The translations under genes and the position numbers were made by a program. A DNA stretch of 64,000 bases from Actinoallomurus purpureus (lineage in GTDB: Bacteria; Actinomycetota; Actinomycetes; Streptosporangiales; Streptosporangiaceae), in assembly GCF_024055795.1 (NCBI RefSeq), contig NZ_JAMXMY010000020.1, positions 62,001 through 126,000 of the forward strand, given 5' to 3'. This document shows positions 40,801-48,696 of this stretch, piece after piece (position 1 is the first letter of the stretch; each line of letters begins with the position of its first letter). The notes under the pieces are model-generated. The model saw only the letters and a list, made by a program, of their open reading frames with translations, did no database searches and was not told the DNA's origin.

Positions 40801-41062
40801 CGGTGATGCGCTCCCGCAGCTCCCCCGCCGCCTTGCGGCCGAACGTCAGGACCAGCACCCGCTCCGGGTCCACGCCGCGGTTCTCGATACGGTCGACGAC
40901 CGTCTCGACGATCGTGGTCGTCTTTCCGGTGCCCGGCCCGGCCAGCACGAGCAGCGGCCCACCGGCATGCGCGACGACCCGTCGCTGGTGCTCGTCGAGC
41001 ACGGGCGGCGGCGACTGCGCGGGACCCGCGCGCCGCACGAGCCGATAGGACGCTGCTGACAC
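37814..41062 (-). CDS. adnA: AdnA-type helicase-nuclease subunit
   Basis: The 1082-residue partner of AdnB has motif I VLAGPGTGKTTTIVETVVDR, motif Ia TFGRKAAGELRERI, DEYQDTDPAQEYLLQQL, GDPDQSIYGFRGADVRGIL and VAVTRARRRLVVT. The nuclease domain has RGRIDRAERDGDGRAWIVDI followed by KTS, and cysteines in FEKCGLRWLLAACVG and HCRTCPVRGSC suited to an iron-sulfur cluster. GTG start in a CACATATGTG palindrome with no clear ribosome binding site; later in-frame GTGs are possible. A short tandem repeat interrupts the region before motif VI. Confidence 0.93.
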   Translation of the reverse strand: MSAASYRLVRRAGPAQSPPPVLDEHQRRVVAHAGGPLLVLAGPGTGKTTTIVETVVDRIENRGVDPERVLVLTFGRKAAGELRERITGRMRRTTRTPLALTFHSYAYALLRREAVLDGEEPPRLLSGPEHLLEVRRLVHGEVADGAPAWPSRLHETLKTRGFAEELRDFILRAAERGLGPADLVTLGRGHHRDDWYAAGRFLHRYEQRFDVDPIIAYDYAELIRAAAGLLTDEDVRRRERAAYDIVLVDEYQDTDPAQEYLLQQLAGGGRDLIVVGDPDQSIYGFRGADVRGILEFPQRFRTVTGEEAPVVSLRTCRRMGPVILEASRRVAGRLPLGALAGEHRELLPVAAADDEASDTRAVRVVEADSASQEAALVADELRRAHLLENIPWSRMAVLVRSAVRQVPPLRRALAAAGVPVVVAGDEVPLVNEPGARPFIVLLRAALRPALLDEEAAEELVLGPLGGADALGLRRLRRALRDLSTLSGDDKADGLLVAALNDPRELLLIHPKVRAPADRVARLIALARETVRGGGGAEDVLWAVWQESGLADRLLEQSVRGGARGAAADRDLDAVVALFDMAARFTDRLPQAGPEVFLDDLASQEIPGDTLAEQAPQGETVRILTAHRSKGLEWDLVIVAGVQEGVWPDLRLRGSLLGSEELIEAATGFADPDSTGGRRGAATGVEAGWRGVATGVEAGASLAAKMLEEERRLFYVAVTRARRRLVVTAVGGEDTEDRPSRFLRELVPDATEHAQLDERTRWLSLRALVADLRSTVADPKTPTPLRRAAAGHLARLARAGVQGADPRDWYALTELSDDGPAFREDEKLVLSPSQVETFEKCGLRWLLAACVGAEDGGAGEFATMGRVIHAVAELVATDEAVNDVDIAKRLDEIWDDLDFRSVWYSEKQRKQAEEMVGKFMAWHERADARDLVSIEEPFSIDLGRVEIRGRIDRAERDGDGRAWIVDIKTSNAAVREDDLARHPQLGVYQLAVMLGAFADKGLIEPGGAELIQVGKASYSARVRVQTQPPPSADEDPQWPRKLVDRVAEGMASPVFEARRDDHCRTCPVRGSCPAHDAGGQVTP
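38970..39035. repeat. 33-base tandem duplication inside adnA
   Basis: Two adjacent units beginning CCTGCCTCCACCCCCGTGGC and ending in GCCCCGCC differ at only a few positions. In AdnA they encode a repeated 11-residue unit with the core ATGVEAG in a Gly/Ala-rich loop between helicase motifs. The multiple-of-three length keeps the frame. Confidence 0.75.
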
Positions 41063-41239
41063 ATATGTGATTGCAGCAGATCATCGAGGGTGGTCGTGAC
41101 AGGGTTGCGCCATGTCGCCGATGTGGCCGCTCTTCCGTCTCACTGCGGACCCCGCTCCCCACGCGGCCTGGCGCGCCTTCCGGCCCACCGAGCGAGCATG
41201 GAATCGTGGTGGTCCGGCGGACGTGCGCGGGAGGCGCCG

Positions 41240-42019
41240 ATGATCCTCTTGGTCGCCTTGATCCTGGCCCTGGCCTGGTACTTCCTGTGCTGGCTCAGTC
41301 TGCTGTGGAGCGGCGCCCGACGGGCCGTGGACCGCCTGTCCCCGTACACGCGGTGGCTGCACGCCTGGATCCTGTCGGCACCGGCGACCTTCACCTACGT
41401 CACCGTGTTCACCGCCTTCACTCTGGTCCAGCGGACGACCCCGCCCCGCCTCATCGACCTGCTGACCCGCGTGAACAGCACCAGCCTGTCCCGCCTGCGC
41501 CACGCCCCGCTCGCCGTGCTGGCCGACAGCGCCCTGTGGGTCGCGAACCGCGGCTCGGGCCTCACCCTGTACGTCCTCCTGTTCGTCACCGTGATCGCCT
41601 GGGCCGAACGCCGGTACGGCCCGCCCCGCATGATCCTCATCTGCGTCTCCGGCCACGTCCTCGGCACCCTGCTCACCGCGCTGGTGGAACTCCACGCGAT
41701 CGAGTCGGGGCGTGCGCCGCACCGGCTCGCGCACACCACCGACGTCGGGGTGAGCTACATGATGGTCGCGGGGGTCGTCGCGGCCGTGCTGCTGATGCGC
41801 GGCTGGTGGCTCGTGATCGGGATCACGATGCTCGCCGTCGGCGTGGTCTGGCCGGTGATCTCCAACCACACCATCTGGGCCCTGGGCCACCTGCTCGCCA
41901 CCCTGTGCGGACTCCTCGTCGCCGCCCTCTGCCTGCTCCTCGGCGGCGTCAGACCACCCCGCGACCTCCGCCCCTGCCTGCGCGGCCCGGCCGGGGCGGA
42001 CGGCGTCACAACCGGGTGA
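41240..42019 (+). CDS. Rhomboid-like integral membrane protein
   Basis: The 259-residue protein has about six membrane helices: MILLVALILALAWYFLCWLS, then THVT-type outer segments, VLLFVTVIAWAERRYG, ICVSGHVLGTLLTALVELHA, VSYMMVAGVVAAVLL and a last pair ending LATLCGLLVAALCLLL. The arrangement matches actinomycete proteins called rhomboid-like. The catalytic GxSG serine motif is absent (SGH is present instead), so proteolytic activity is doubtful. GGAGG lies six bases before the ATG. Confidence 0.7.
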   Translation: MILLVALILALAWYFLCWLSLLWSGARRAVDRLSPYTRWLHAWILSAPATFTYVTVFTAFTLVQRTTPPRLIDLLTRVNSTSLSRLRHAPLAVLADSALWVANRGSGLTLYVLLFVTVIAWAERRYGPPRMILICVSGHVLGTLLTALVELHAIESGRAPHRLAHTTDVGVSYMMVAGVVAAVLLMRGWWLVIGITMLAVGVVWPVISNHTIWALGHLLATLCGLLVAALCLLLGGVRPPRDLRPCLRGPAGADGVTTG

Positions 42020-42073
42020 TCACGGGACCGGCCACTGCCGTGACCTCTTGCCGTCGAGGCCGGGTGAGGTCCT

Positions 42074-42619
42074 TCACGTGGGCGACGAGAGCCGCAGACC
42101 CACCCGGTCCGGCACGACCTTGGGCAGGCCGCGCAGCCATCCGGAGACGTCGGCGGGCCACCAGCGGCCGGCGCTGAGATGCGCGAGGGCGTCACCCACC
42201 GCGGCGGCGGACGCGTCCGCCGGAACGACCCGGCTCGGCGCCGCCCCCGCCAGCACGCCCAGCCACCAGTGCCGGCGGGTCGGCGCCATGCCCTCCGGAT
42301 CGAGGACGACGTAGTAGTCCGGCAGCAGTAGCCGTTCGGCGGCCAGCCCGCCCAGCGCCGACTCGATGGCGACCTCCAGGCCGCCGTGCGGGGCGGCCTG
42401 GTCGAAGAAGTCGACCCACGCGTCACGGACGCCGGCGAGTGGATCGGCGTCGTGCACGACGTACGTCGTACCGGCACCGGCGACGGCCCTGGTCAGCTCG
42501 GCGGGCGTGCGGTCACCCGCGACGAGGGCACGTACATTGTGCAGGGCCGCGAGCCCCGACACGACCTTGTCCGCACCGTCCCCCGCGACCACCACTACGG
42601 TGCTGCTCGTCCGCCGCAT
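42074..42619 (-). CDS. Hypothetical protein, actinobacterial
   Basis: The 181-residue soluble product begins MRRTSSTVVVVAGDGADKVV, a Rossmann-like strand-turn-helix, and includes TTYVVHDADPLAGVRDAWVD and ERLLLPDYYVVLDPEGMAPT. The C-terminal part (ALAHLSAGRWWPADVSGWLR) is helical. I did not recognise a family. The ATG chosen starts at the strand; a longer frame lacks support. It converges with the rhomboid-like gene and diverges from the VOC gene. Confidence 0.6.
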   Translation of the reverse strand: MRRTSSTVVVVAGDGADKVVSGLAALHNVRALVAGDRTPAELTRAVAGAGTTYVVHDADPLAGVRDAWVDFFDQAAPHGGLEVAIESALGGLAAERLLLPDYYVVLDPEGMAPTRRHWWLGVLAGAAPSRVVPADASAAAVGDALAHLSAGRWWPADVSGWLRGLPKVVPDRVGLRLSSPT

Positions 42620-42711
42620 ATGCCGGATTCTAGGTCGGCGACGGACGGTGTCCGGTGGACACCTCCGGGTAGGGCGGCCGATAGTGGAACTTCTCAACTG
42701 CGAGGTGTGCG

Positions 42712-43197
42712 ATGGTCGACCTGACCATGATCGAGGCGGAACGTGCCCGGATCCGCGAGACCTATCTTCGCGCCGACCGGCCGGCCAGCTCGGCGGCCGG
42801 TGTCCACCACGTCGCGCTGCTGTCCTCGGACGTCGAGCGGACCATCCGCTTCTACCAGGAGGTCCTGGAGTTCCCGCTGACGGAGGTCATCGATAACCGC
42901 GACTACCACGGCTCGACCCACTTCTTCTTCGACCTCGGCAACGGCAACCTGCTGGCCTTCTTCGACTTCCCGGGCCTCGACCTCGGCCCGTACGCCGAGG
43001 TGCTCGGCGGTCTCCACCACCTCGCCATCTCGGTCGACCGCCCCACCTGGGAGCGACTGCGCGGCAGGCTCGACGCGGCCGGCGTCCCGTACCAGGCGGA
43101 GAGCGGATCCTCGCTGTACCTCCGCGACCCCGACGGCGCCCGCGTCGAGCTGCTCGCCGACCCCCTCGGCGAGATGTACGGCACCAAGGTTCTGTGA
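42712..43197 (+). CDS. VOC-superfamily (glyoxalase/dioxygenase fold) protein
   Basis: The 161-residue protein has two beta-alpha-beta-beta-beta modules: VHHVALLSSDVERTIRFYQE with the first metal-ligand His pair, FFFDLGNGNLLAFFDFPG with its Asp/Asn, LHHLAISVDRPTWERLRGRL, and SLYLRDPDGARVELLADPLG with the final Glu. Enzymes of this fold include dioxygenases, glyoxalases and resistance proteins; the substrate is unknown. GAGG lies six bases before the ATG. Confidence 0.88.
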   Translation: MVDLTMIEAERARIRETYLRADRPASSAAGVHHVALLSSDVERTIRFYQEVLEFPLTEVIDNRDYHGSTHFFFDLGNGNLLAFFDFPGLDLGPYAEVLGGLHHLAISVDRPTWERLRGRLDAAGVPYQAESGSSLYLRDPDGARVELLADPLGEMYGTKVL

Positions 43198-43395
43198 GGC
43201 CACGGTCACCTTGCCGCCGGCATTGACTCATTGCCGCCGCCCTTGACGGCACGGCGCCCGCGATGCCCGCCTTGTACCGGCAACAACGGCGGCGGAGTCA
43301 CGGAGAAGGACGGATGCGGCGCTCGGAACCGGGTTCTAATGGATCGCGTCTCAAATACGGATTCATCCCGTTTTACGAGCTCTGCAGGAGTACTG

Positions 43396-44397
43396 GTGCC
43401 TGTCTCTAAGATTCCCCGTCCCTCCGGACGCATCAGTCGGGCCAAGGCGATCGCGGCGGCGGTGGTGCTCCTCGTCGTCGCGGTACCGACCCTCAACGGC
43501 TTCCTCGGGTCGTTCGAGCGCACCTCCGGAGGCGAGGTCGCGGTCGTCCGCAACGGCGGAATGCTCGACAACAACAAAATTCGTCAGATCATCGATCCCG
43601 GGTCGGGCATGACCTGGATCGGGTGGTGGTCGCATACGCACAAGTACCCCGCGCAGCAGCGGTTCTACACGATCACCTCCGACTCCGGCCGCGGGGACCG
43701 CACCGGCGTGGACGTCGTGACGGTGCCCAGCAGCGACGGCGTCAGCATGGGCATCGAGGGCACGCTCTACTTCACCCTGAACCTCGACCACGCCACGCTG
43801 CGCACGTTCGACGACAAGTTCGGCACCCGCAAGTTCACCGGTGCGGACGGGAAGACGCGGTACGCCTACGAAGGAGACGAGGGCTGGTCCGGGTTCCTCG
43901 ACCAGATCGTCCGGCCCGTGATCGAGAACGACCTCCGCACCCAGGTGAACAGCTTCCGCTGCGCGGAGCTCGTCTCCTCCTGCGCGCTCGTGCAGAACAA
44001 CTCCGGCGGCAAGCAGCAGCAGACGTCGCTGAAGGTTCAGAGCAACAACGCCAACATCGCCAAGGTGCAGACCGCCATCAACACGAGCCTCGAGCAGGAT
44101 CTGGAGCAGACCCTCGGCTTCCCCTTCCTGACCAACCTGCACTTCAACCTGGCGCGCATCACGCTGCCGGCGTCGGTGCAGCGGGCCGTGGACAGCGCGC
44201 AGGCGGCGTTCGCGAAGGTGACGGAGTCGCAGGCGCAGGTCGCGCAGGCCCGCGCCGATGCGGAGGCCAACCGCGCCCGGCAGGAGGGTTACAACAAGTG
44301 CCCGACGTGCGCCGAGATCGAGAAGCTGAAGGCGCTCCCCCAGGGCATCACGGTCTACGCCCCGGGCAACGACCGGGTGGCGATCCCGACCCGATAG
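43396..44397 (+). CDS. SPFH/prohibitin-domain membrane protein
   Basis: The 333-residue protein has one N-terminal membrane segment (AIAAAVVLLVVAVPTLNGFL) and an SPFH domain (GGEVAVVRNGG, then VVTVPSSDGVSMGIEGTLYF, then FLDQIVRPVIENDLRTQV). A long helix follows (AQAAFAKVTESQAQVAQARA) and a C-terminal NKCPTCAEIEKLKALPQGIT segment with a CPTC motif. Such proteins form ring-like scaffolds in membranes. The GTG was chosen because AGGAG lies five bases upstream; the ATG at 43339 lacks a comparable site. Confidence 0.85.
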   Translation: MPVSKIPRPSGRISRAKAIAAAVVLLVVAVPTLNGFLGSFERTSGGEVAVVRNGGMLDNNKIRQIIDPGSGMTWIGWWSHTHKYPAQQRFYTITSDSGRGDRTGVDVVTVPSSDGVSMGIEGTLYFTLNLDHATLRTFDDKFGTRKFTGADGKTRYAYEGDEGWSGFLDQIVRPVIENDLRTQVNSFRCAELVSSCALVQNNSGGKQQQTSLKVQSNNANIAKVQTAINTSLEQDLEQTLGFPFLTNLHFNLARITLPASVQRAVDSAQAAFAKVTESQAQVAQARADAEANRARQEGYNKCPTCAEIEKLKALPQGITVYAPGNDRVAIPTR

Positions 44398-44407
44398 GAG
44401 GATCCCG

Positions 44408-44701
44408 ATGCGCGTCCTGGCGCTCCCGCTCGTGCTCCTTGTCGCGGTCCTACTGGCCGCACTCCTCCTGGCCGTCTTCCGCCGGCCCGACCCGGACCGA
44501 GGACCGCGTTGGGAGGCCGCGACGGAGCTGCGGGACGGCGTCACGGTCGTGCTCGTCCGGCAGGTCGCGGGCGGGCGGGAGCTGGGGCGCCAGGTCGTCG
44601 CCGAGATCCCGGCGGACGCAACCGACTGGGAGACGCGCTACCACGAGGCCATGGCGGCCGCCCGCTCCCGTGCGGCCGCTCTCCGCAGCGAGACGGACTG
44701 A
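44408..44701 (+). CDS. Small single-pass membrane protein downstream of the SPFH gene
   Basis: The 97-residue product begins MRVLALPLVLLVAVLLAALL, one membrane helix, then a cytoplasmic or external domain with ELRDGVTVVLVRQVAGGREL and an Ala-rich helix WETRYHEAMAAARSRAAALR. AGGAGG lies six bases before the ATG and the gene starts ten bases after the SPFH gene, so the two are probably partners in one complex. No family recognised. Confidence 0.75.
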   Translation: MRVLALPLVLLVAVLLAALLLAVFRRPDPDRGPRWEAATELRDGVTVVLVRQVAGGRELGRQVVAEIPADATDWETRYHEAMAAARSRAAALRSETD

Positions 44702-44892
44702 AGCCCCTCCACCACGGAGTCCTCGCCGCCGCTGCGGGCTCCTCGCCGTCGAGATCGACCGCGCTGACGCGCTTGGGGCGGCCCGGCAGCCGGTTCCGTC
44801 TGATCCGATGCGGGCCGTGTCGGCCCTTTCCGGTTTTCCCGCCCTCTGCCGCTACCGCCGGGCCGGCTGTGGTCAGGCGCGTCGATGCGCGT

Positions 44893-45225
44893 TCAGGCGC
44901 GCTCGGTGGCGTCGCCGGTCCAGCGGGCGAGGCGCATGTCGACGCGGTCGCCGCGCAGCGGGGTGCCCTCGGCGCGGTAGTGCTTCAAGGCGCGCTGTTC
45001 GTGGCCGGGCGGGGGCGTTCCGTCGGCCCGGATGACGCGCCACCAGGGCACGCCGCCGCCCCACTGGGCCATCACCCGGCCGACCTGCCGCGGTCCGCCC
45101 TCGCCGAGGTATTCGGCGATGTCGCCGTACGCCATGACGCGGCCGGGCGGGATGCGATCGACGACGTCGAGGACGCGTTCGGCGAAATCCGTGGGGTCAG
45201 CCCGCACCGTCCGCCTCCGACTCAC
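44893..45225 (-). CDS. Alkyltransferase-like (ATL) DNA-lesion binding protein
   Basis: The 110-residue protein is an MGMT C-terminal-type fold: FAERVLDVVDRIPPGRVMAY, GDIAEYLGEGGPRQVGRVMA and VPWWRVIRADGTPPPGHEQR. The alkyl-accepting Cys of the PCHR motif is replaced by Trp, which defines ATL proteins; these bind O6-alkylguanine and hand it to nucleotide excision repair. GTG start, overlapping the protease gene end by 29 bases. Confidence 0.88.
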   Translation of the reverse strand: MSRRRTVRADPTDFAERVLDVVDRIPPGRVMAYGDIAEYLGEGGPRQVGRVMAQWGGGVPWWRVIRADGTPPPGHEQRALKHYRAEGTPLRGDRVDMRLARWTGDATERA

Positions 45226-46399
45226 GGCGGACTCGGACGCGCCGGATGTACAGCACGGTCGTCGTGAGGGCGCCGGCGAACCCGAAGATGGCGGCGATGC
45301 CGACCCAGCCGCCCAGGAAGACCAGGCCCGGCGGGTGCTGCTCGACCTGCACCGGCCGCATCGGCCCGTCGTCGAACCGGCCGGTCTTGCCGCCTGCGTC
45401 GAGCCGGTAGCCCTGCAGCCGGTCTGCGGCGGCCAGCGCGTCGGCGGCGTTCACCTCGCCGAAGCCGACCCTCTCGTCGTACCCGGCCGCCGGACGGCCC
45501 TTGGTGCTCGCGGTGATCGCCTGGGCGACCAGCGCGGGGGGCATGTCGTGGTGACGCGCCCTGATCAGCGCGACGACGCCCGAGACGAGCGCCCCCGCCT
45601 GGCTCGTGCCCTCGCCGATCCAGTAGCCGTTGCCCGGGCCGGCGCCGACGACGTCGGCGCCGGGTGCCGCGACCTGGACGCTCGCGTTGCGGTCGGAGAA
45701 CCTCGCCGGGGCGCCGCGACGCGTCACCGCCGCCACCGCGATCACACCGGGGAACGCGGCGGGGTAGGACAGCCGCGTGAACCCGTCCTTGTCGACCTTG
45801 TTGGGGCTCTTCGAGTCGCCGTCGTTGCCCGCCGAGGCGACCACGACGACGCCCTTGGAGATCGCGTAGGCGATGGCGGTGCGCTCATCGCGGCCGGCGC
45901 TCGGACCGCCGAGGGACATGTTGATCACGTCGGCGCCGTGATCCGCCGCGTAGCGGACCGCCTTGGGGAGCGCCGAGCGGTACTCCGGTGTGTCGCGGAA
46001 CGACCGATAGCCCTTCTCGGCCGGGTCGGCGATCACCCGCAGGGAGAGCAGGCGGGCCTCGGGTGCCACACCGATCACCCCGTCGCCCGCACCGTGCCCG
46101 TGCGCGGCGATCAGGGACGCCATCCAGGTGCCGTGGAGCCGGCCCGGGTCGGGCGCGACGGCCCTGATGAAGTCGGGGCCCGTGGTCACCGTGCCGGAGA
46201 GGTCGCGATGCGAACCGTCGACGCCGGTGTCGAGGATGGCGACGGTGACGCCCTTGCCCTTGGTCGTGCGCCACGCCTGCGGGGTCCCCAGGGCGTCGAG
46301 CACCCACTTTTCCCGGTCGCGTACGCCGTCGGCGCGTCCGGTGGCCGGCAGCAGTGCGACCGTCAGCGCCAGGCCGGCCGTCACGGCGCGCCTCAGCAT
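45197..46399 (-). CDS. Mycosin-like subtilase (S8), membrane-anchored
   Basis: The 400-residue protein has a signal peptide (LALTVALLPATGRADG), a subtilisin domain with D57 (VTVAILDTGVDGSH), H89 (GRLHGTWMASLIAAHG), S266 (GEGTSQAGALVSG), and a C-terminal membrane helix (LVFLGGWVGIAAIFGFAGAL) with a basic tail. This layout is that of type VII secretion mycosins, yet no ESX genes are in view. Its ATG overlaps the upstream gene stop by seven bases, behind GGGAGTGGAA. Confidence 0.88.
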   Translation of the reverse strand: MLRRAVTAGLALTVALLPATGRADGVRDREKWVLDALGTPQAWRTTKGKGVTVAILDTGVDGSHRDLSGTVTTGPDFIRAVAPDPGRLHGTWMASLIAAHGHGAGDGVIGVAPEARLLSLRVIADPAEKGYRSFRDTPEYRSALPKAVRYAADHGADVINMSLGGPSAGRDERTAIAYAISKGVVVVASAGNDGDSKSPNKVDKDGFTRLSYPAAFPGVIAVAAVTRRGAPARFSDRNASVQVAAPGADVVGAGPGNGYWIGEGTSQAGALVSGVVALIRARHHDMPPALVAQAITASTKGRPAAGYDERVGFGEVNAADALAAADRLQGYRLDAGGKTGRFDDGPMRPVQVEQHPPGLVFLGGWVGIAAIFGFAGALTTTVLYIRRVRVRRESEADGAG

Positions 46400-47214
46400 T
46401 TCCACTCCCGCTTCTCGGAGCAGTCGGGCTGGACGGGGAGCGCGAGGGCGTCGGCGATGTTCCGGCCGACCTCCGGCGCGAGCAGGAACCAGCCGCCGTG
46501 CGGCTTGCGTATGGCGGAGGCGGGCCGGCCGTCGGTCTGGCCCGCCACGGTGAGGACGACGTACGGCCCGCTCCGGCCCGCGGCGGCGTACTGCCGGGCG
46601 GCGTCGTCGAACTGGGCGGTGATCGTCTGCGGGAACGCCAGGGCGTGCAGGAACGGCCCCGGCCGGTCGGGATCCGGGGGTGACAGGGCCTCTTCGGCCA
46701 GGCCCGCGGTCCGATCGTCGGCCAGGGCGACGACGCCCACGGTGAGGACGATGCCCTGCATCTGGTCGACGTAGGTCGCCCGGAGCAGCGCCCGGCAGCC
46801 GTACTTCGCGAGGACCGCGGCGGGGACGGCGTCGATGCCGGTGGCGCACCCCGTCTCGGGTGCGATGCCGACCCGGCTGGCGTGCTCGATTCCGCCCTGT
46901 TCGGAGGTGTACGGGACGGACTCCGGGAAGATCTTTTCGGCGGGCCAGGTGCGCCAGCGGCTCCGGACCTCCTCGGCGGCGGCGCGATACAGCTCCCAGG
47001 CCGTCGGCTTGCGGTGGAACTCCCAGTAGACCCGCGAGGTCGACAGGGCTCCGACCACGACATAGCCGACCGTGGTCAGCACGGCCACCACCAGCCAGAG
47101 GCGGCGATGGGCGTACCAGGGCACGGGCTGTGGTGGTGGCTCGTCCGGCTCGCGCCATGCCCCCCATCCGCCGGGCCCGGTCGTCGGCCAGCTCGGATCG
47201 GAGGTTCGCGCCAT
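46393..47214 (-). CDS. Membrane protein partner of the mycosin-like protease
   Basis: The 273-residue product has a Pro/Gly-rich cytoplasmic start, one membrane helix (LWLVVAVLTTVGYVVVGALS) and a large external domain with paired-looking cysteines (ETGCATGIDAV, KYGCRALLRAT, QPDCSEKREWKC). A coupled overlap with the protease gene suggests the two act together, perhaps as substrate or regulator. No family was recognised. ATG chosen; an in-frame TTG three codons upstream is possible. Confidence 0.65.
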   Translation of the reverse strand: MARTSDPSWPTTGPGGWGAWREPDEPPPQPVPWYAHRRLWLVVAVLTTVGYVVVGALSTSRVYWEFHRKPTAWELYRAAAEEVRSRWRTWPAEKIFPESVPYTSEQGGIEHASRVGIAPETGCATGIDAVPAAVLAKYGCRALLRATYVDQMQGIVLTVGVVALADDRTAGLAEEALSPPDPDRPGPFLHALAFPQTITAQFDDAARQYAAAGRSGPYVVLTVAGQTDGRPASAIRKPHGGWFLLAPEVGRNIADALALPVQPDCSEKREWKC

Positions 47215-47291
47215 ATCTGACAAGGTTACTGGGCCATCCCCCGTAGCCGGTCAGAACTGTGACGCCGGTGAACCACTGGGACACACGAGAA

Positions 47292-47321
47292 GGCTCCAGG
47301 GGCGGCATCGCCCCCGGAGCC
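47292..47321 (-). terminator. Terminator hairpin after moeZ
   Basis: Arms GGCTCCAGGGGCG and CGCCCCCGGAGCC pair with one mismatch across a four-base loop. It lies about 70 bases beyond the moeZ stop on the minus strand, upstream of the next minus-strand gene, and so separates the two transcripts. Confidence 0.65.
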
Positions 47322-47389
47322 TCACCTCGGCCTGTGACGTGACGTCACCGGACGGAGTATCCGCCGTCCCGCGTCACGCCGTGATCGGA

Positions 47390-48568
47390 TCAGTACGTCG
47401 GCTGGGAGGGATCGACCTGGTTGACCCACGCCAGCACGCCACCGCCGAGGTGCACGGCGTCGGAGAAACCGGCGTCCTTGACGATCGCGAGGCACTCGGC
47501 GCTGCGGGCGCCGGACTTGCAGTGCAGCACGATCCGCTTGTCCTGGGGCAGCCGCTCGAGCGCCGCGCCGGACAGGAACTCGCCCTTCGGGATGAGCGTG
47601 GCACCAGGGATGTTCACGATCTCGTACTCGTTGGGCTCACGGACGTCGACCAGGAAGATGTCCCCGGTCTCGAGCAGGTCCTTCAGCTCGGTGGCGGTGA
47701 TCGTGGAGTCCTTGGCCGCGTCCGCGGCCTCCTCGGAGATCGCGCCGCAGAACGCCTCGTAGTCGTCGAGAAGCTCGGTGATCGAGGGGTTCTTGCCGCA
47801 CAGCGGGCACTCGGGGTCCTTGCGGACCTTGACGCTCCGGTAGGTCATCTCCAGGGCGTCATAGATCATCAGGCGTCCGACGAGCGGCTCGCCGATCCCG
47901 GCGATCAGCTTGATGGCCTCGTTGACCTGGATGGAGCCGATCGACGCGCACAGCACGCCCAGCACGCCGCCCTCGGCGCACGACGGGACCATGCCGGGAG
48001 GCGGCGGCTCGGGGTAGAGGCAGCGGTAGCAGGGGCCGTGCTCGGCCCAGAACACCGACGCCTGACCGTCGAAGCGGTAGATCGAACCCCAGACGTACGG
48101 CTTGCCCAGCAGCACGGCCGCGTCGTTGACCATGTAGCGGGTGGCGAAGTTGTCGGTGCCGTCGACGATCAGGTCGTAGCCGCCGAAGATGTCCATCACG
48201 TTGTCGTTGGACAACGCCTCGTTGTGGACGATCACGTTGATCAGCGGGTTGATCTCCCGGACCGAGGCGGCCGCCGACTCCGCCTTCGGCCGGCCGACGT
48301 CGGACTGCCCGTGGATGATCTGGCGCTGCAGGTTGGACTCGTCGACGATGTCGAAGTCGATGACGCCGAGGGTGCCCACGCCGGCAGCGGCGAGGTAGAG
48401 CAGGGCGGGTGAGCCGAGACCGCCGGCGCCCACGCACAGCACCTTGGCGTTCTTCAGCCGCTTCTGCCCGGCCATCCCGACGTCCGGAATGATCAGGTGA
48501 CGCGAATAGCGCCGGACCTCGTCGACGGAGAGCTCGCTCGCGGGCTCTACCAGGGGTGGCAACGACAC
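47390..48568 (-). CDS. moeZ: Adenylyltransferase/sulfurtransferase MoeZ
   Basis: The 392-residue protein fuses an E1-like ThiF/MoeB domain (VLCVGAGGLGSPALLYLAAA, DFDIVDESNLQRQI, zinc cysteines in CYRC and CPLC, active-site region SCAEGGVLGVLC) to a C-terminal rhodanese domain (FLVDVREPNEYEIVNIPGA, IVLHCKSGARSAE with the sulfur-carrying Cys). It activates and thiocarboxylates sulfur carriers such as CysO and MoaD for cysteine and molybdopterin synthesis. GTG start behind AGGAG. Confidence 0.95.
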   Translation of the reverse strand: MSLPPLVEPASELSVDEVRRYSRHLIIPDVGMAGQKRLKNAKVLCVGAGGLGSPALLYLAAAGVGTLGVIDFDIVDESNLQRQIIHGQSDVGRPKAESAAASVREINPLINVIVHNEALSNDNVMDIFGGYDLIVDGTDNFATRYMVNDAAVLLGKPYVWGSIYRFDGQASVFWAEHGPCYRCLYPEPPPPGMVPSCAEGGVLGVLCASIGSIQVNEAIKLIAGIGEPLVGRLMIYDALEMTYRSVKVRKDPECPLCGKNPSITELLDDYEAFCGAISEEAADAAKDSTITATELKDLLETGDIFLVDVREPNEYEIVNIPGATLIPKGEFLSGAALERLPQDKRIVLHCKSGARSAECLAIVKDAGFSDAVHLGGGVLAWVNQVDPSQPTY

Positions 48569-48621
48569 GGTTGTCTCCTGCGCGTGCTGGAATTTCGGTG
48601 CGGACGCCGTCGTCCTGAACT

Positions 48622-48639
48622 CATGACAACTCTGTCATG
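48622..48639 (-). promoter_or_regulatory. Palindrome upstream of moeZ
   Basis: CATGACA and TGTCATG, perfect 7-base arms with a four-base spacer, lie about 55 bases before the moeZ start on the minus strand. This is a plausible operator; the regulator is unknown. Confidence 0.4.
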
Positions 48640-48696
48640 CGCCCGCGCATTCCCACAGGGTGCCCTCCGCCGCCGGCGACGCCGGGTTCCGGGAGG

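Noticed and set aside
37766-41059. A 1097-codon plus-strand frame opposite adnA
   Set aside because: Shadow of adnA; the translated sequence is low complexity and has no domain, while adnA has complete helicase and nuclease motifs.
41240-42019. Active rhomboid protease
   Set aside because: The GxSG catalytic serine motif is missing, so only the name rhomboid-like is supported.
44893-45225. Active O6-methylguanine methyltransferase
   Set aside because: The alkyl-accepting cysteine is replaced by tryptophan, so it is called an ATL protein.
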